Positions 48,420 through 57,817 of a stretch of 64,000 nt of DNA are shown in pieces. Made by a program: the position numbers and the translations under genes. Location of the stretch: positions 186,001 to 250,000 of the forward strand of contig NZ_LLWC01000024.1 of the NCBI RefSeq assembly GCF_001561995.1, in the 5' to 3' direction. The stretch is from Polycladidibacter hongkongensis (GTDB taxonomy: Bacteria; Pseudomonadota; Alphaproteobacteria; Rhizobiales; Stappiaceae). The notes under the pieces are model-generated. The model was given only the letters and a program-made list of their open reading frames with translations. It was not told the DNA's origin and did not search any database. Numbering within the stretch: the stretch's first letter is position 1; each line of letters starts with the position of its first letter.

Positions 48420-48824
48420 ATGATTGGCCGATTGAACCATGTGGCAATAGCGGTGCCGGATTTAGCGGCAGCGGTTGCGACGTATCGAGATGTTCTGGGA
48501 GCTGAGGTCTCGCAGCCGGTTGACCAACCCGAGCATGGGGTGCGGGTGGTGTTTGTCACCTTGCCCAATACCAAGATTGAGTTTTTAGAGCCACTTGGCA
48601 GTGGCTCTCCAGTGGCAAAGTTTCTTGAGAGAAATGAAGCTGGCGGCATTCACCACATTTGCTATGAAGTAGACGATATTCTTGCCGCACGCGATACATT
48701 GCTTGCTCAAGGGGCGCGGGTGCTTGGTGATGGAGAGCCAAAGATTGGTGCCCATGGTAAGCCGGTTTTGTTTCTACACCCGAAGGATTTTTTGGGTACG
48801 CTGATCGAGCTTGAGCAGGCATAG
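48420..48824 (+). CDS. mce: Methylmalonyl-CoA epimerase
   Basis: A 134-aa glyoxalase/VOC-fold enzyme that interconverts (R)- and (S)-methylmalonyl-CoA for propionate metabolism, a pathway that also needs B12-dependent mutase. The metal ligands fit the family: His7 in LNHVAIAV, His79 in GIHHICYEV, and Glu130 in TLIELEQA. The start is ATG 48420 (MIGRLNHVAI), with GAGGGAG upstream. The rnj-mce-DUF1467-proS order is common in the group. Confidence 0.92.
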   Translation: MIGRLNHVAIAVPDLAAAVATYRDVLGAEVSQPVDQPEHGVRVVFVTLPNTKIEFLEPLGSGSPVAKFLERNEAGGIHHICYEVDDILAARDTLLAQGARVLGDGEPKIGAHGKPVLFLHPKDFLGTLIELEQA

Positions 48825-49006
48825 TATTTCAAAGTGCGTTGCAGCTGCAGCATCGTGGTGTGTCAGGGGCGCCGTTTCTGCAATAGGATGCAACTCTAGA
48901 GGTTCTTTGCATCTGCGGCGTGAGTGTGACTTTGGCTTGACATTAAACGTAAAAATGCGTAGCGGCTTGGGCGTGGAAGGTCACGTTGTCGCTTTGGGAG
49001 GTTTTC

Positions 49007-49276
49007 TTGTCACTTGCACTTGGAATTGCCGTTTACTTTATGATCTGGTGGGTTTTGTTTTTGGCGATCCTGCCGTTTGGCGTGCGCACCCAAGGCGAGG
49101 AAGGCGAGGTGGTGCATGGCAGTGTCGAGAGTGCCCCAGCTAAGCCGATGTTGTTGCGTAAGGCGCTTATAAACAGCGTGGTGTCCGGCGTTGTGTTTGT
49201 TGCACTCTATGTATTTTTGGAGTCTGGGCTCGGAACAAGATATTTGCCGATGATTGACCGTTTTATGGGGCATTGA
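49007..49276 (+). CDS. DUF1467-family membrane protein
   Basis: An 89-aa protein with two helices (about 3-24 and 57-77) and the family segment WWVLFLAILPFGVRTQ after the first helix. The function of the family is unknown. A TTG at 49007 is chosen as start because GGGAGG ends five bases before it; an in-frame TTG at 48986 has none. It lies between mce and proS, the position this family usually has in Hyphomicrobiales. Confidence 0.85.
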   Translation: MSLALGIAVYFMIWWVLFLAILPFGVRTQGEEGEVVHGSVESAPAKPMLLRKALINSVVSGVVFVALYVFLESGLGTRYLPMIDRFMGH

Positions 49277-49305
49277 GCAAGCGGAAATTGCGGGCTTGAG
49301 GTAAA

Positions 49306-49337
49306 GAAAAGAAAAAGCAGAGCCGAAGCTCTGCTTT
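49306..49337 (-). terminator. Strong minus-strand terminator with UUCG loop
   Basis: On the minus strand AAAGCAGAGC, loop TTCG, GCTCTGCTTT, then TTCTTTTC. The T tail is on the minus side only, so it terminates leftward transcription and cannot be explained as the end of the rightward DUF1467 gene alone. Confidence 0.85.
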
Positions 49338-49476
49338 ATCGAAAGTTTCGCGCTACGCACTATTGCGTTTCTTAGACGCCGCTGCTCCAGATCGCTTTGA
49401 TCTAGGCGCTAGTGCATGTTCCTCCCAAGACTACCGCGATGTGGCACGCCTCAAGTGGGCGCTGCCGTTTTTGTTG
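49306..49476 (-). ncRNA. Candidate structured small RNA opposite the DUF1467-proS spacer
   Basis: Reading the minus strand: a promoter-like TTGATG at 49513-49508, 18 bases, then TGTAAT at 49489-49484; then about 170 bases that fold well and have no long reading frame. The structure includes a hairpin from GGCAGCGCC to GGCGTGCC, and a nested set in which GCACTA pairs with TAGTGC, CGCC with GGCG, and AGATC with GATCT. It ends in a UUCG-looped ten-pair terminator followed by a T-rich tail. An AUG-CAC-UAG mini-frame preceded by GGGAGGA sits in the middle. I do not recognise a named RNA family. Confidence 0.55.
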
Positions 49477-49713
49477 CTCGTATATTACAAAACTGTTTGT
49501 CAATTGTCATCAAATTGTCGCGTTAAGCCTAAAGTTTACTCCTGCCTAATATATTGGCAGTGATTTTCGCCATGATGGACCGGTTTCCTTTGTAAATGCG
49601 TGCGGAAAATGGCGAAGAACCGCAGCAAAACCGGTACGGGGCTTGTTTTTTTCCCTCAGGTTTGGTTTGAGTAAGTTTCGTTTAACCTGCTGAAACCAGA
49701 TGAGTCTCCTTTT
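49338..49713. other. Spacer upstream of proS
   Basis: No protein gene. The left part is covered by the candidate small RNA and its promoter (up to about 49513). The right part (49514-49713) should hold the proS promoter; a small inverted repeat (CTGCC/GGCAG, about 49543-49560) is present. Confidence 0.45.
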
Positions 49714-51045
49714 ATGCGTCTGTCCCGTTATTTTCTGCCAATCCTGAAAGAAAACCCAAAAGAGGCAGAGATTGTTTCGCACCGGCTGATGCTGCGTGCG
49801 GGCATGATTCGCCAGCAATCCGCCGGGATTTATGCTTGGCTGCCACTTGGGCTGCGCGTACTGGAAAAAGTGCAGAAGATTGTTGAAGAAGAGCAGAAGC
49901 GTGCAGGTGCAGTGCAGCTGCTGATGCCCACGGTGCAATCAGCCGATTTGTGGCGGGAAAGCGGGCGGTATGATGCGTATGGCAAAGAGATGCTGCGCAT
50001 AACTGACCGCCACGAGCGCGAGATGTTGTTTGGCCCGACGAACGAGGAAATGATCACAGATATCTTCCGTGGTTATGTACGCTCTTACAAGGATTTGCCG
50101 CTTAATCTGTTCCATGTGCAGTGGAAGTTTCGTGATGAGGTGCGGCCGCGTTTTGGCGTGATGCGTGGGCGCGAGTTTTTGATGAAGGACGCGTATTCCT
50201 TTGATGTTGATCAGGAAAAAGCACGCGCGGCCTACAATCGTATGTTTGTTGCGTATTTGCGTACCTTTGCCCGTATGGGGCTTACCGCCATTCCAATGAA
50301 AGCCGATACCGGGCCGATCGGCGGTGATCTTAGCCACGAATTCATTGTTCTGGCTTCGACAGGTGAGAGTGAAGTGTTCCTAGACAAAGACATTTTGTCC
50401 TTGCCGATACCGGGCGAAGATACGGATTTTGACGGCGATCTTTCCCATGTGATTGACGCGTGGACGTCGCATTATGCGGCAACAGACGAAATGCATGACG
50501 CGGATGCATTTGCTGCGGTGGACGCAGGTAAGCAAGAGCAAGCGCGCGGGATTGAAGTTGGCCACATCTTCTACTTTGGCACCAAGTATTCCGAGGCGAT
50601 GGGCGCGAAGGTCGCGACTGGCGAAGGAAGCGAGGTGCCAGTGCATATGGGTTCCTATGGTATTGGTGTGTCACGTCTTTTGGGTGCGCTTATTGAGGCG
50701 AACCATGATGATGATGGCATTGCCTGGCCTATGTCGGTGACACCTTTCCATGTGGGTCTCATCAATATGAAGCCAGGAGCGGAGACTGATCCGGTTTGTG
50801 ATGCACTTTACAAGCAGTTGGAAGAGGCGGGTGTCGAGGTGCTTTACGATGATCGTGACACTCGGGCAGGCGCAAAATTTGCTTCTATGGACTTGATTGG
50901 CTTGCCTTATCAGGTGGTTGTCGGGCCACGTGGCTTGAAAAGCGGTGAAGTGGAATTGAAGACCCGCGCAACTGGTGAGAAACAGATGTTAAGCCCAGAA
51001 GCTGCGCTGAACTTGTTAATTGAGGCTGTTAAGGCGCAAGGTTAA
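49714..51045 (+). CDS. proS: Prolyl-tRNA synthetase (short alphaproteobacterial form)
   Basis: A 443-aa class II synthetase charging tRNA-Pro. Motif 2 is [20 protein letters not shown] (about 141-160), and motif 3 lies in [20 protein letters not shown] (about 308-327). The large editing insertion found in E. coli ProS is missing, and the C-terminal anticodon domain is intact ([14 protein letters not shown]). This short form is normal in Hyphomicrobiales. The ribosome binding site is weak. It lies 117 bases before lolC. Confidence 0.96.
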   Translation: MRLSRYFLPILKENPKEAEIVSHRLMLRAGMIRQQSAGIYAWLPLGLRVLEKVQKIVEEEQKRAGAVQLLMPTVQSADLWRESGRYDAYGKEMLRITDRHEREMLFGPTNEEMITDIFRGYVRSYKDLPLNLFHVQWKFRDEVRPRFGVMRGREFLMKDAYSFDVDQEKARAAYNRMFVAYLRTFARMGLTAIPMKADTGPIGGDLSHEFIVLASTGESEVFLDKDILSLPIPGEDTDFDGDLSHVIDAWTSHYAATDEMHDADAFAAVDAGKQEQARGIEVGHIFYFGTKYSEAMGAKVATGEGSEVPVHMGSYGIGVSRLLGALIEANHDDDGIAWPMSVTPFHVGLINMKPGAETDPVCDALYKQLEEAGVEVLYDDRDTRAGAKFASMDLIGLPYQVVVGPRGLKSGEVELKTRATGEKQMLSPEAALNLLIEAVKAQG

Positions 51046-51162
51046 GGCCTTTGGCTTTGTTTTGCCTCAAATGATACATACTTAGGCGAGGGGCGTGCAG
51101 CTGACGTGGCAGCACGCCCCTCGCATTTAGGAAATCGGGCCTTTTCCCGTTGCGGGGGCGAT

Positions 51163-52449
51163 ATGCACGCAAGAGAAACCATAGACAGCAAACGGCAGGT
51201 GCGCCCTTTTGCGGCTTTTGAATGGATGCTGGCAGGGCGATATTTGCGCTCGCGCCGCAAAGAAACCGTGGTTTCGGTGATTGCCGGCTTGTCTTTTGTT
51301 GGGATAATGCTTGGTGTGGCAACCTTGATCATTGTAATGGCGGTGATGAACGGCTTTCGCACTGAGTTGCTTTCCAAGATACTCGGCATCAACGGGCATG
51401 TGTTGGTGCAGCCGATTGATGGGCCGTTAACCGATTACAAAGACGTTGCCAAACGGATCTCAGGCATCGAGCGGGTGACATTTGCGATGCCGTTTGTTGA
51501 GGGGCAGGCGATGGTCTCGGGCCCCGGAGCTGATCTGGGTGCGTTGTTTCGCGGAGTGTCGCAGGCTGACCTTGATCAGTTGCCATTGGTTTCTGGAAAT
51601 ATCAAGAGCGGCACTCTAAATGGGTTTGATAGTAGCGACGGTATTGCTGTTGGCACGCGACTGGCGCGTCAACTCGGGGTTGCGGTTGGTGATCAGATCC
51701 GGGTAATTTCGCCGCGTGGGAGTGTTACTCCGATGGGTGTTGCACCGCGCATTAAGGCGTATCCGGTGGTGGCAATCTTTGAAATTGGCATGAGTGAATA
51801 TGATGGGTCAATTGTTTTTATGCCGTTTGAAGAGGCGCAGCTTTACTTTAACAAAGAAGAGCAAGCTACTGGAATAGAAGTCTATACTGAAAATCCAGAC
51901 GATATGAGCGGGCTGCGTGCGCAGGTGGAAGAGGCGAGCGAACGTTCCGTTTATGTGAGTGATTGGCGCCAGCGCAATATGACTTTCTTTTCGGCGCTTG
52001 AGGTTGAGCGCAATGTTATGTTTTTGATCCTGACACTGATCGTGCTGGTGGCAGCGCTTAATATCATTTCTGGAATGACGATGTTGGTGAAGGACAAGGG
52101 CAGGGACATTGCAGTTCTGCGAACCATGGGAGCGACAAGCGGTGCGGTGTTACGGGTGTTTGTTATTACCGGGGCGAGTATAGGTACCGTGGGAACTTTT
52201 GCGGGATTTGTGCTTGGTACTGTGGTTTGCCTGAATATTGAGAGCATTCGGCAGGCGATTTCATGGATGACACAGACGGAGCTATTTTCACCTGAGCTAT
52301 ATTTTCTCTCAAAGCTGCCTGCTGAGATGGATGGTTTTGAAACCGGCTTTGTGGTGTTGATGGCCTTGGTGCTTAGCCTGCTCGCTACTTTGTACCCGGC
52401 GTGGCGTGCAGCGAAGCTGGATCCAGTTGACGCGCTGAGGTATGAATGA
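51163..52449 (+). CDS. lolC: Lipoprotein-releasing system transmembrane protein LolC/LolE family
   Basis: A 428-aa inner-membrane subunit of the ABC exporter that extracts outer-membrane lipoproteins and hands them to LolA. It has one N-terminal helix (about 40-62), a large periplasmic domain, and three C-terminal helices (FtsX domain). The N-terminal segment [16 protein letters not shown] is characteristic. The start is ATG 51163 (MHARETIDS). It overlaps lolD by four bases (ATGA). A single LolC/E-type protein (LolF-like) may form a homodimer, as in many alphaproteobacteria. Confidence 0.93.
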   Translation: MHARETIDSKRQVRPFAAFEWMLAGRYLRSRRKETVVSVIAGLSFVGIMLGVATLIIVMAVMNGFRTELLSKILGINGHVLVQPIDGPLTDYKDVAKRISGIERVTFAMPFVEGQAMVSGPGADLGALFRGVSQADLDQLPLVSGNIKSGTLNGFDSSDGIAVGTRLARQLGVAVGDQIRVISPRGSVTPMGVAPRIKAYPVVAIFEIGMSEYDGSIVFMPFEEAQLYFNKEEQATGIEVYTENPDDMSGLRAQVEEASERSVYVSDWRQRNMTFFSALEVERNVMFLILTLIVLVAALNIISGMTMLVKDKGRDIAVLRTMGATSGAVLRVFVITGASIGTVGTFAGFVLGTVVCLNIESIRQAISWMTQTELFSPELYFLSKLPAEMDGFETGFVVLMALVLSLLATLYPAWRAAKLDPVDALRYE

Positions 52450-53171
52450 CAATGGAACAGGTTTCGACTGTTGCGACCGGTAATCCCCAAGAGAACCTTG
52501 CTTTGTCTTTGCGCGGAGTGGCGAAGCGCTACTTTGAAGGGGGGCAGGGGCTGGAGATTTTGTCAGGCGCTGAGCTTGATGTGTATAATGGCGAACTTGT
52601 GGCGCTTGTGGCGCCATCGGGAGCAGGTAAATCAACGCTTTTGCATATGGCAGGACTTCTGGATAGTCCGGACGAAGGCGAAGTTTACATCGGCGGGCAG
52701 GCATGCTCTGGTTTGGGCGATAATGAGCGTACGAGAATACGCCGGATGGACATTGGGTTCGTTTATCAGTTTCACCAGTTGTTGCCCGAATTTTCAGCGC
52801 TGGAGAATGTCGCACTGCCACAAATGATTGCTGGCCTGAAACGTGCCGTGGCAGAAGAGCGGGCCAAGCAGTTGTTGGAATACATGCGCCTAGGAGCACG
52901 CCTTTCTCATCGGCCAGCGCAGCTATCAGGTGGTGAGCAGCAAAGGGTTGCTATTGCCCGTGCAGTGGCCAACGGCCCGCGTGTACTGCTTGCTGATGAA
53001 CCTACTGGAAATCTGGACCCTACGACATCCTCCTATGTATTTGATGCACTTAAAGCGCTGGTTCGCGCATCGGGTGTGTGCGCACTGCTCGCTACCCATA
53101 ACATGGAGCTCGCCAAACGCATGGATCGGCGTATAACCCTAAGGCAAGGGAAAATCGTCGAACTAAAATAG
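52446..53171 (+). CDS. lolD: Lipoprotein-releasing system ATP-binding protein
   Basis: A 241-aa ABC ATPase powering lipoprotein release. Walker [10 protein letters not shown] is at residues 56-64, the Q-loop sits in [15 protein letters not shown], the signature is [14 protein letters not shown] (about 160-173), and Walker B is [13 protein letters not shown]. It is coupled to lolC by a four-base overlap and followed by a clear terminator. Confidence 0.96.
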   Translation: MTMEQVSTVATGNPQENLALSLRGVAKRYFEGGQGLEILSGAELDVYNGELVALVAPSGAGKSTLLHMAGLLDSPDEGEVYIGGQACSGLGDNERTRIRRMDIGFVYQFHQLLPEFSALENVALPQMIAGLKRAVAEERAKQLLEYMRLGARLSHRPAQLSGGEQQRVAIARAVANGPRVLLADEPTGNLDPTTSSYVFDALKALVRASGVCALLATHNMELAKRMDRRITLRQGKIVELK

Positions 53172-53194
53172 GCTCTGCATCTCACTCCTCCACG

Positions 53195-53230
53195 AGGCCC
53201 GTTGGTCATAGACCTGCGGGCCTTTTTGTT
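53195..53230 (+). terminator. Rho-independent terminator of lolCD
   Basis: AGGCCCG and CGGGCCT with a 15-base loop, followed by TTTTGTTTT, 23 bases past the lolD stop. Confidence 0.9.
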
Positions 53231-53345
53231 TTCTATATGTTCTTAACCATATAATGAGATTTATGCGATCCTTGAATGTTCAAGGGTTGCGAATTGAAGA
53301 AATAAAGTGAACTATAGGGGAACATACAGTGATCATGGGGGTGCT

Positions 53346-53444
53346 ATGAGACTTTTCCTGCGAGATGTGGTTGCCTATGCAGCGTTTCTGCTATTCTGCA
53401 CGAGTTTGACAATATGGGCGGATGCACTGGCCTTTGGACAATAG
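53346..53444 (+). CDS. Possible 32-aa membrane peptide upstream of dnaE
   Basis: It starts at ATG 53346 with GGGGG four bases upstream. The peptide has a basic start (MRLFLRD), then a hydrophobic helix (about 8-24) and a short tail. It ends 33 bases before dnaE. It may be a small single-span protein or a leader peptide. I know of no family for it. Confidence 0.4.
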   Translation: MRLFLRDVVAYAAFLLFCTSLTIWADALAFGQ

Positions 53445-53477
53445 TGCTGTATTGCCTTAAAATGGGGTCCTTACTTG

Positions 53478-56400
53478 ATGTCCGCATCGGCATTTGTTCA
53501 TCTGCGAAACCATAGTGCGTACTCTTTGCTTGAAGGAGCATTGCCTCTCGGGCGGCTCATAGATCTTGCGAGTAAGGATGAACAACCTGCACTTGCGATA
53601 GCCGATAGCGGTAATTTATTCGGCGCGCTTGAATTTTCTGAAAAAGCGTACGGCGCGGGGGTGCAGCCAATAATCGGCTGCCAATTGACTGTTGACTTTT
53701 CCGAGATTGGCGCTTTGGGCGGCGATGAGGACACATTAGCCGACTTAGTGTTATTGGCCTGTAGTGAAGAGGGTTATGAGAACTTAATGGACTTGAGTTC
53801 TCGCGCGTTTTTAGACACTGAGCCCGGTTTGAAGGCGAATGTACCGTTTTCGAGAGTGTGCGAGAGGGCAGGCGGGCTGATAGTGCTTACAGGTGGTTTG
53901 CTTGGTCCGTTGAATAAGGCGATTTGTGCGCATCATCCTGAAGTTACCGAGGTTGTGCTCAAGCAGCTGAGAGCGAGCTTTGATAACCGGGTGTATGTTG
54001 AATTGCAGCGCCATGGTATGCACCTTGAGGATGTCGCGGAGCCAGAGCTGCTTCGTCTTGCTTACGCACATGAGCTACCGTTGGTGGCAACCAACGAGTG
54101 TTTTTTCCCCGATGAGAGTTATTTTGAGGCTCACGACGCCTTACTGGCAATCTCTGAGGGAAGAGTTCTTGTGGAGACGGATCGGCGGCAGCTTACCGCT
54201 GAGTTTCGTTTCAAGACGCAGCGGGAAATGATCAAGGCGTTTGAAGATGTGCCAGAAGCTATCGACAATACGATTGAAATTGCGCGACGCTGCCATTATC
54301 GCCCGCTAAAACGCAATCCCATTTTGCCCCGCTTTACCGGGGCCAAAGCGCCTGCCGAAGAAGCAGAGGTAGCCGAGGCGGAGGAGCTGGCGCGGCAGGC
54401 CAAGGAAGGCTTGCAACAGCGTCTCGCGATACATGGTCTTGCTCCTGAGCTTGAGGAGAAGGATTATTGGGAGCGGTTGGACTATGAGCTTGGCATCATC
54501 ACGCGGATGAAGTTTCCAGGTTACTTCCTGATTGTTGCAGACTTTATCAAGTGGGCCAAGGCTCAAGAGATTCCCGTTGGGCCTGGACGTGGGTCCGGGG
54601 CAGGGTCCTTGGTAGCATGGTCGCTGACGATCACGGATCTGGATCCGATGCGCTACTCGTTGCTGTTTGAGCGGTTTTTGAATCCAGAGCGTGTTTCTAT
54701 GCCCGATTTTGACATCGACTTTTGTCAGAATCGACGTGAAGAAGTTATTCGCTATGTGCAGCGGAAGTACGGCCATCAACAGGTCGCACAGATTATCACC
54801 TATGGTACATTGCAGGCTAAGGCGGTTTTGCGTGATGTGGGGCGTGTGTTGCAAATGCCTTATGGACAAGTTGATCGCTTGTCCAAGTTGGTTCCCGGGA
54901 CTGCTGCAGCCCCAGTCTCTTTAAAAGAGGCGCTAGAGCAAGAGCCAAGATTGCGGGAGGCGGCGCGCAACGAGGAAGTGGTCGCGCGTCTGCTTGAAAT
55001 GGCGCAGAAGCTGGAGGGGCTTTATCGCCATGCTTCAACTCACGCTGCAGGTGTGGTGATAGGGGATCGACCGCTAGAGCAGCTGGTTCCACTTTACCGC
55101 GATCCTCGTTCGGATATGCCAGTCGCTCAGTTTAATATGAAGTGGGTGGAGGCGGCCGGACTTGTCAAATTCGACTTCCTTGGTCTTAAAACACTGACCG
55201 TTATCCAAACTGGACTTGATTTACTTCGGCGGCGCGGGGTGGAAGTGGATATCGCCGCTATTCCCATTGATGACAAGAAGACCTACGAGCTGCTTGCCAA
55301 AGGCGAGACGGTTGGTGTGTTTCAGTTGGAAAGCCAAGGCATGCGCCGGGCGATCGCTGGGATGCGGCCGGACCGTTTCGAAGATGTGGTGGCCTTGGTG
55401 GCGCTTTATCGCCCCGGTCCGATGGACAATATACCGATATATAATGCCGTAAAGCATGGCGAGCAGGAGCCTGATTTCCTACATCCTTTGTTGGAGCCCA
55501 TTCTCAAAGAGACCAATGGCATTATTGTATACCAAGAGCAGGTAATGCAGATTGCGCAGGTACTTTCTGGTTATTCTCTAGGTGAAGCGGACTTGTTGCG
55601 GCGCGCAATGGGTAAGAAGATCGCTTCGGAGATGGAGATCCAGCGTGCTCGCTTTACAGAGGGAGCGGTCGAACAAGGCGTTGATAAAGATCAGGCAGGG
55701 ATGATCTATGATCTTGTCGCGAAGTTTGCCAATTATGGTTTTAACAAGTCGCATGCGGCAGCTTATGCGCTTGTCGCCTACCAAACGGCTTATCTGAAAG
55801 CGAATTACCCAGTTGAGTTTCTTGCCGGTATCATGACGTTGGATCTTGGCAATACCGATAAGCTCGGGGATTTTCGTCAAGAAGCGCAGCGTATGGGGAT
55901 TGAGGTTGTGCCTCCTTCCATTAATCGTTCTTTTGTACATTTTGATGTTCAGGATGGAGCGATTGTTTATGCGCTTGGGGCGATCAAAGGTGTCGGCGAA
56001 GCGGCGATTGAGCACATCGTTGAAGCGCGCGGTGAATGCCCATTTGCCGACCTTGCCGATTTTGCCAGCCGAATTTCAATGAAGGTTCTTAACAAGCGCT
56101 GTATCGAGAATTTGGCGGCGGCTGGTGCGTTCGACGAACTTAACCCAAATAGGGCGCAGGTCATTGCTGGTATTGATCGTATTGCTGGTATGGCGCAGCG
56201 TACAGAGGACAACGCGCTTTCGGGTCAAGATGAATTGTTTGGTGGCGCCGGGGACCCAGAGCCATTGATATTGCCTGTTGTTGATCCTTGGCTCCCCTCT
56301 GAGAAACTGCAGCGCGAGATGGCAAGCGTCGGGTTTTACATTTCGGCGCACCCATTGGATGAGTATCGTGAGTTGTTCGAGAAGCTTCGCGTGCAGCTTT

Positions 56401-56915
56401 GGAAGGAGTTTGAGCACTCTGTGCGCGGCGGGGCGGCAGCAGGGCGGCTTGCGGGTACAGTGCTTTCGATGCAGGAGCGCAAAACCCGAAACGGCAATCA
56501 GATGGGCATTGTGCGCATTTCGGATCCAACCGGACAGTACGAGGCGTTGCTGTTCTCAGAAACCCTTGGTCAATACCGCGATAGTTTGCAGGTTGGGGCA
56601 TCTGTAGTGCTGTTGGTGCAGGCGGATATGCGTGATGATGAGGTTAGTGTACGGATACAACAGGTTGAGCCACTGGAGAATGTAGCGTCACGGATTCATC
56701 GCTCGCTGCGGGTGTTTTTGAGCTCGGCACAGCCCCTTGAGGTGTTGCGCCGACAGTTATGCGGCGGCGGTGACGGGGAAGTGAGCTGTGTTTTGATACT
56801 GGATGGTGGTCAGCGTGAGGTGGAAGTCCGTTTGCCGGGCCGCTATCAACTTTCGCCGCAGCTGGCAGGGGCGCTGCGCTCTTTGCCTGGGGTGGTTGAG
56901 ACGCAGATGCACTGA
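53478..56915 (+). CDS. dnaE: DNA polymerase III alpha subunit
   Basis: The 1145-aa replicative polymerase catalytic subunit. It has an N-terminal PHP domain (HLRNHSAYSLLEGALPLG, about 8-25), the polymerase active site PDFDIDF with Asp410 and Asp412, GPGRGSGAGSLVAWSLTITD, tandem helix-hairpin-helix motifs, and a C-terminal OB fold. Length matches DnaE1. The start is ATG 53478; a TTG one codon earlier is possible. It is transcribed after the lolCD terminator, perhaps with the small upstream frame. Confidence 0.97.
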   Translation: MSASAFVHLRNHSAYSLLEGALPLGRLIDLASKDEQPALAIADSGNLFGALEFSEKAYGAGVQPIIGCQLTVDFSEIGALGGDEDTLADLVLLACSEEGYENLMDLSSRAFLDTEPGLKANVPFSRVCERAGGLIVLTGGLLGPLNKAICAHHPEVTEVVLKQLRASFDNRVYVELQRHGMHLEDVAEPELLRLAYAHELPLVATNECFFPDESYFEAHDALLAISEGRVLVETDRRQLTAEFRFKTQREMIKAFEDVPEAIDNTIEIARRCHYRPLKRNPILPRFTGAKAPAEEAEVAEAEELARQAKEGLQQRLAIHGLAPELEEKDYWERLDYELGIITRMKFPGYFLIVADFIKWAKAQEIPVGPGRGSGAGSLVAWSLTITDLDPMRYSLLFERFLNPERVSMPDFDIDFCQNRREEVIRYVQRKYGHQQVAQIITYGTLQAKAVLRDVGRVLQMPYGQVDRLSKLVPGTAAAPVSLKEALEQEPRLREAARNEEVVARLLEMAQKLEGLYRHASTHAAGVVIGDRPLEQLVPLYRDPRSDMPVAQFNMKWVEAAGLVKFDFLGLKTLTVIQTGLDLLRRRGVEVDIAAIPIDDKKTYELLAKGETVGVFQLESQGMRRAIAGMRPDRFEDVVALVALYRPGPMDNIPIYNAVKHGEQEPDFLHPLLEPILKETNGIIVYQEQVMQIAQVLSGYSLGEADLLRRAMGKKIASEMEIQRARFTEGAVEQGVDKDQAGMIYDLVAKFANYGFNKSHAAAYALVAYQTAYLKANYPVEFLAGIMTLDLGNTDKLGDFRQEAQRMGIEVVPPSINRSFVHFDVQDGAIVYALGAIKGVGEAAIEHIVEARGECPFADLADFASRISMKVLNKRCIENLAAAGAFDELNPNRAQVIAGIDRIAGMAQRTEDNALSGQDELFGGAGDPEPLILPVVDPWLPSEKLQREMASVGFYISAHPLDEYRELFEKLRVQLWKEFEHSVRGGAAAGRLAGTVLSMQERKTRNGNQMGIVRISDPTGQYEALLFSETLGQYRDSLQVGASVVLLVQADMRDDEVSVRIQQVEPLENVASRIHRSLRVFLSSAQPLEVLRRQLCGGGDGEVSCVLILDGGQREVEVRLPGRYQLSPQLAGALRSLPGVVETQMH

Positions 56916-57011
56916 ATGATGTCGGTAAAGCGCTTTGGGCAGGATGCTTGAGCCTCTCTAGGGTCTTATCCAATTTCCAATTAGAGGCGAACGGTTTGAG
57001 GCTACTTGAAG

Positions 57012-57033
57012 AGGGGCGAGTTTTCTCGCCCCT
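57012..57033. terminator. Hairpin between dnaE and a convergent lipoprotein gene
   Basis: AGGGGCGAG and CTCGCCCCT form a perfect nine-pair stem with a TTTT loop in the 126-base gap between convergent genes. The flanks are not T-rich, so it is probably a weak or factor-aided terminator for both. Confidence 0.55.
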
Positions 57034-57041
57034 GAAGCATC

Positions 57042-57737
57042 TTAGAAGATCTCTTTGATTATTTGGTCTGCGCATTGCTTGCCTAGCTCTGCAGCTGTTT
57101 TGTTTGCAAGCTCAACTCCTGCTTTACTGAAGTCACTCAAATCGTGACTCTTCTTAACTATGCACTGTGCTTGGGCAAGTGGTTCTCCACCTTCCGAGGA
57201 AGCGATGATCACGTACGCACTATACTGGAAATTGAGGTTAGCAAGACCGCTGATTCCTGACATATCCGACAGGTAAGTTCCCGGCTCTATATCTAGGATG
57301 TAACCTTTGTAGCCCACTTGCTTGGCATATTGGGCGAGCTGTTCGATACGTTTTTTTGAGTCAAATACATCTTTTGTGTAAAGAGGTCCCTCCTTCACAC
57401 CAGAAAATCTAAGGTTTTTATTGGCCTTTAAATGGCCGACAATACGCGAGCGCAGGGAGGTTAAAGGAGGAACGGTCGCGCGAGGGGCCGATCTTAGTTC
57501 GTCATAGGTTCCAGATGCTGCGTTGACTGCACCGACAATGGCCATGCCTAAGAGACCTGCGCCATACATGGTCGTATCGGTTCGGAATTCATCTGAACTC
57601 ATGTTTTCTAAGACTATAATTGGGCCAGTGGAGAGCTTTTGTTGGCTTTCCGAGTTTAGTTTTACCGTTTTCATACAGCCAGTCATGACCAAGGCGATGG
57701 CCGCTGATAAAGCGATTTTTGTCAAGTGCTGTTTCAT
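57042..57737 (-). CDS. Predicted lipoprotein of unknown function
   Basis: A 231-aa protein with a signal peptide ending in the lipobox MTGC (Cys about residue 21), so it is probably anchored in a membrane from the periplasmic side. The mature part has a Gly/Ala-rich hydrophobic segment (YGAGLLGMAIVGAVNAASG) and two further Cys. The start is ATG 57737 (MKQHLTKIAL), with AAAGAG upstream; a TTG at 57752 is less likely. It follows another lipoprotein gene on the same strand, with about 80 bases between, and may be cotranscribed. No family is recognised. Confidence 0.7.
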   Translation of the reverse strand: MKQHLTKIALSAAIALVMTGCMKTVKLNSESQQKLSTGPIIVLENMSSDEFRTDTTMYGAGLLGMAIVGAVNAASGTYDELRSAPRATVPPLTSLRSRIVGHLKANKNLRFSGVKEGPLYTKDVFDSKKRIEQLAQYAKQVGYKGYILDIEPGTYLSDMSGISGLANLNFQYSAYVIIASSEGGEPLAQAQCIVKKSHDLSDFSKAGVELANKTAAELGKQCADQIIKEIF

Positions 57738-57817
57738 TGAGTGCTCTTTCAATAGACTTAGCGCGCAACCATTTATGAGAGTTCATAGTTGCTGGCTGCA
57801 GCGCTTAAATTGATTAA

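Noticed and set aside
49306-49476. Whether the minus-strand RNA candidate is 6S RNA
   Set aside because: The 5' and 3' ends do not pair into a long closing stem, and no large central bubble flanked by helices is evident.
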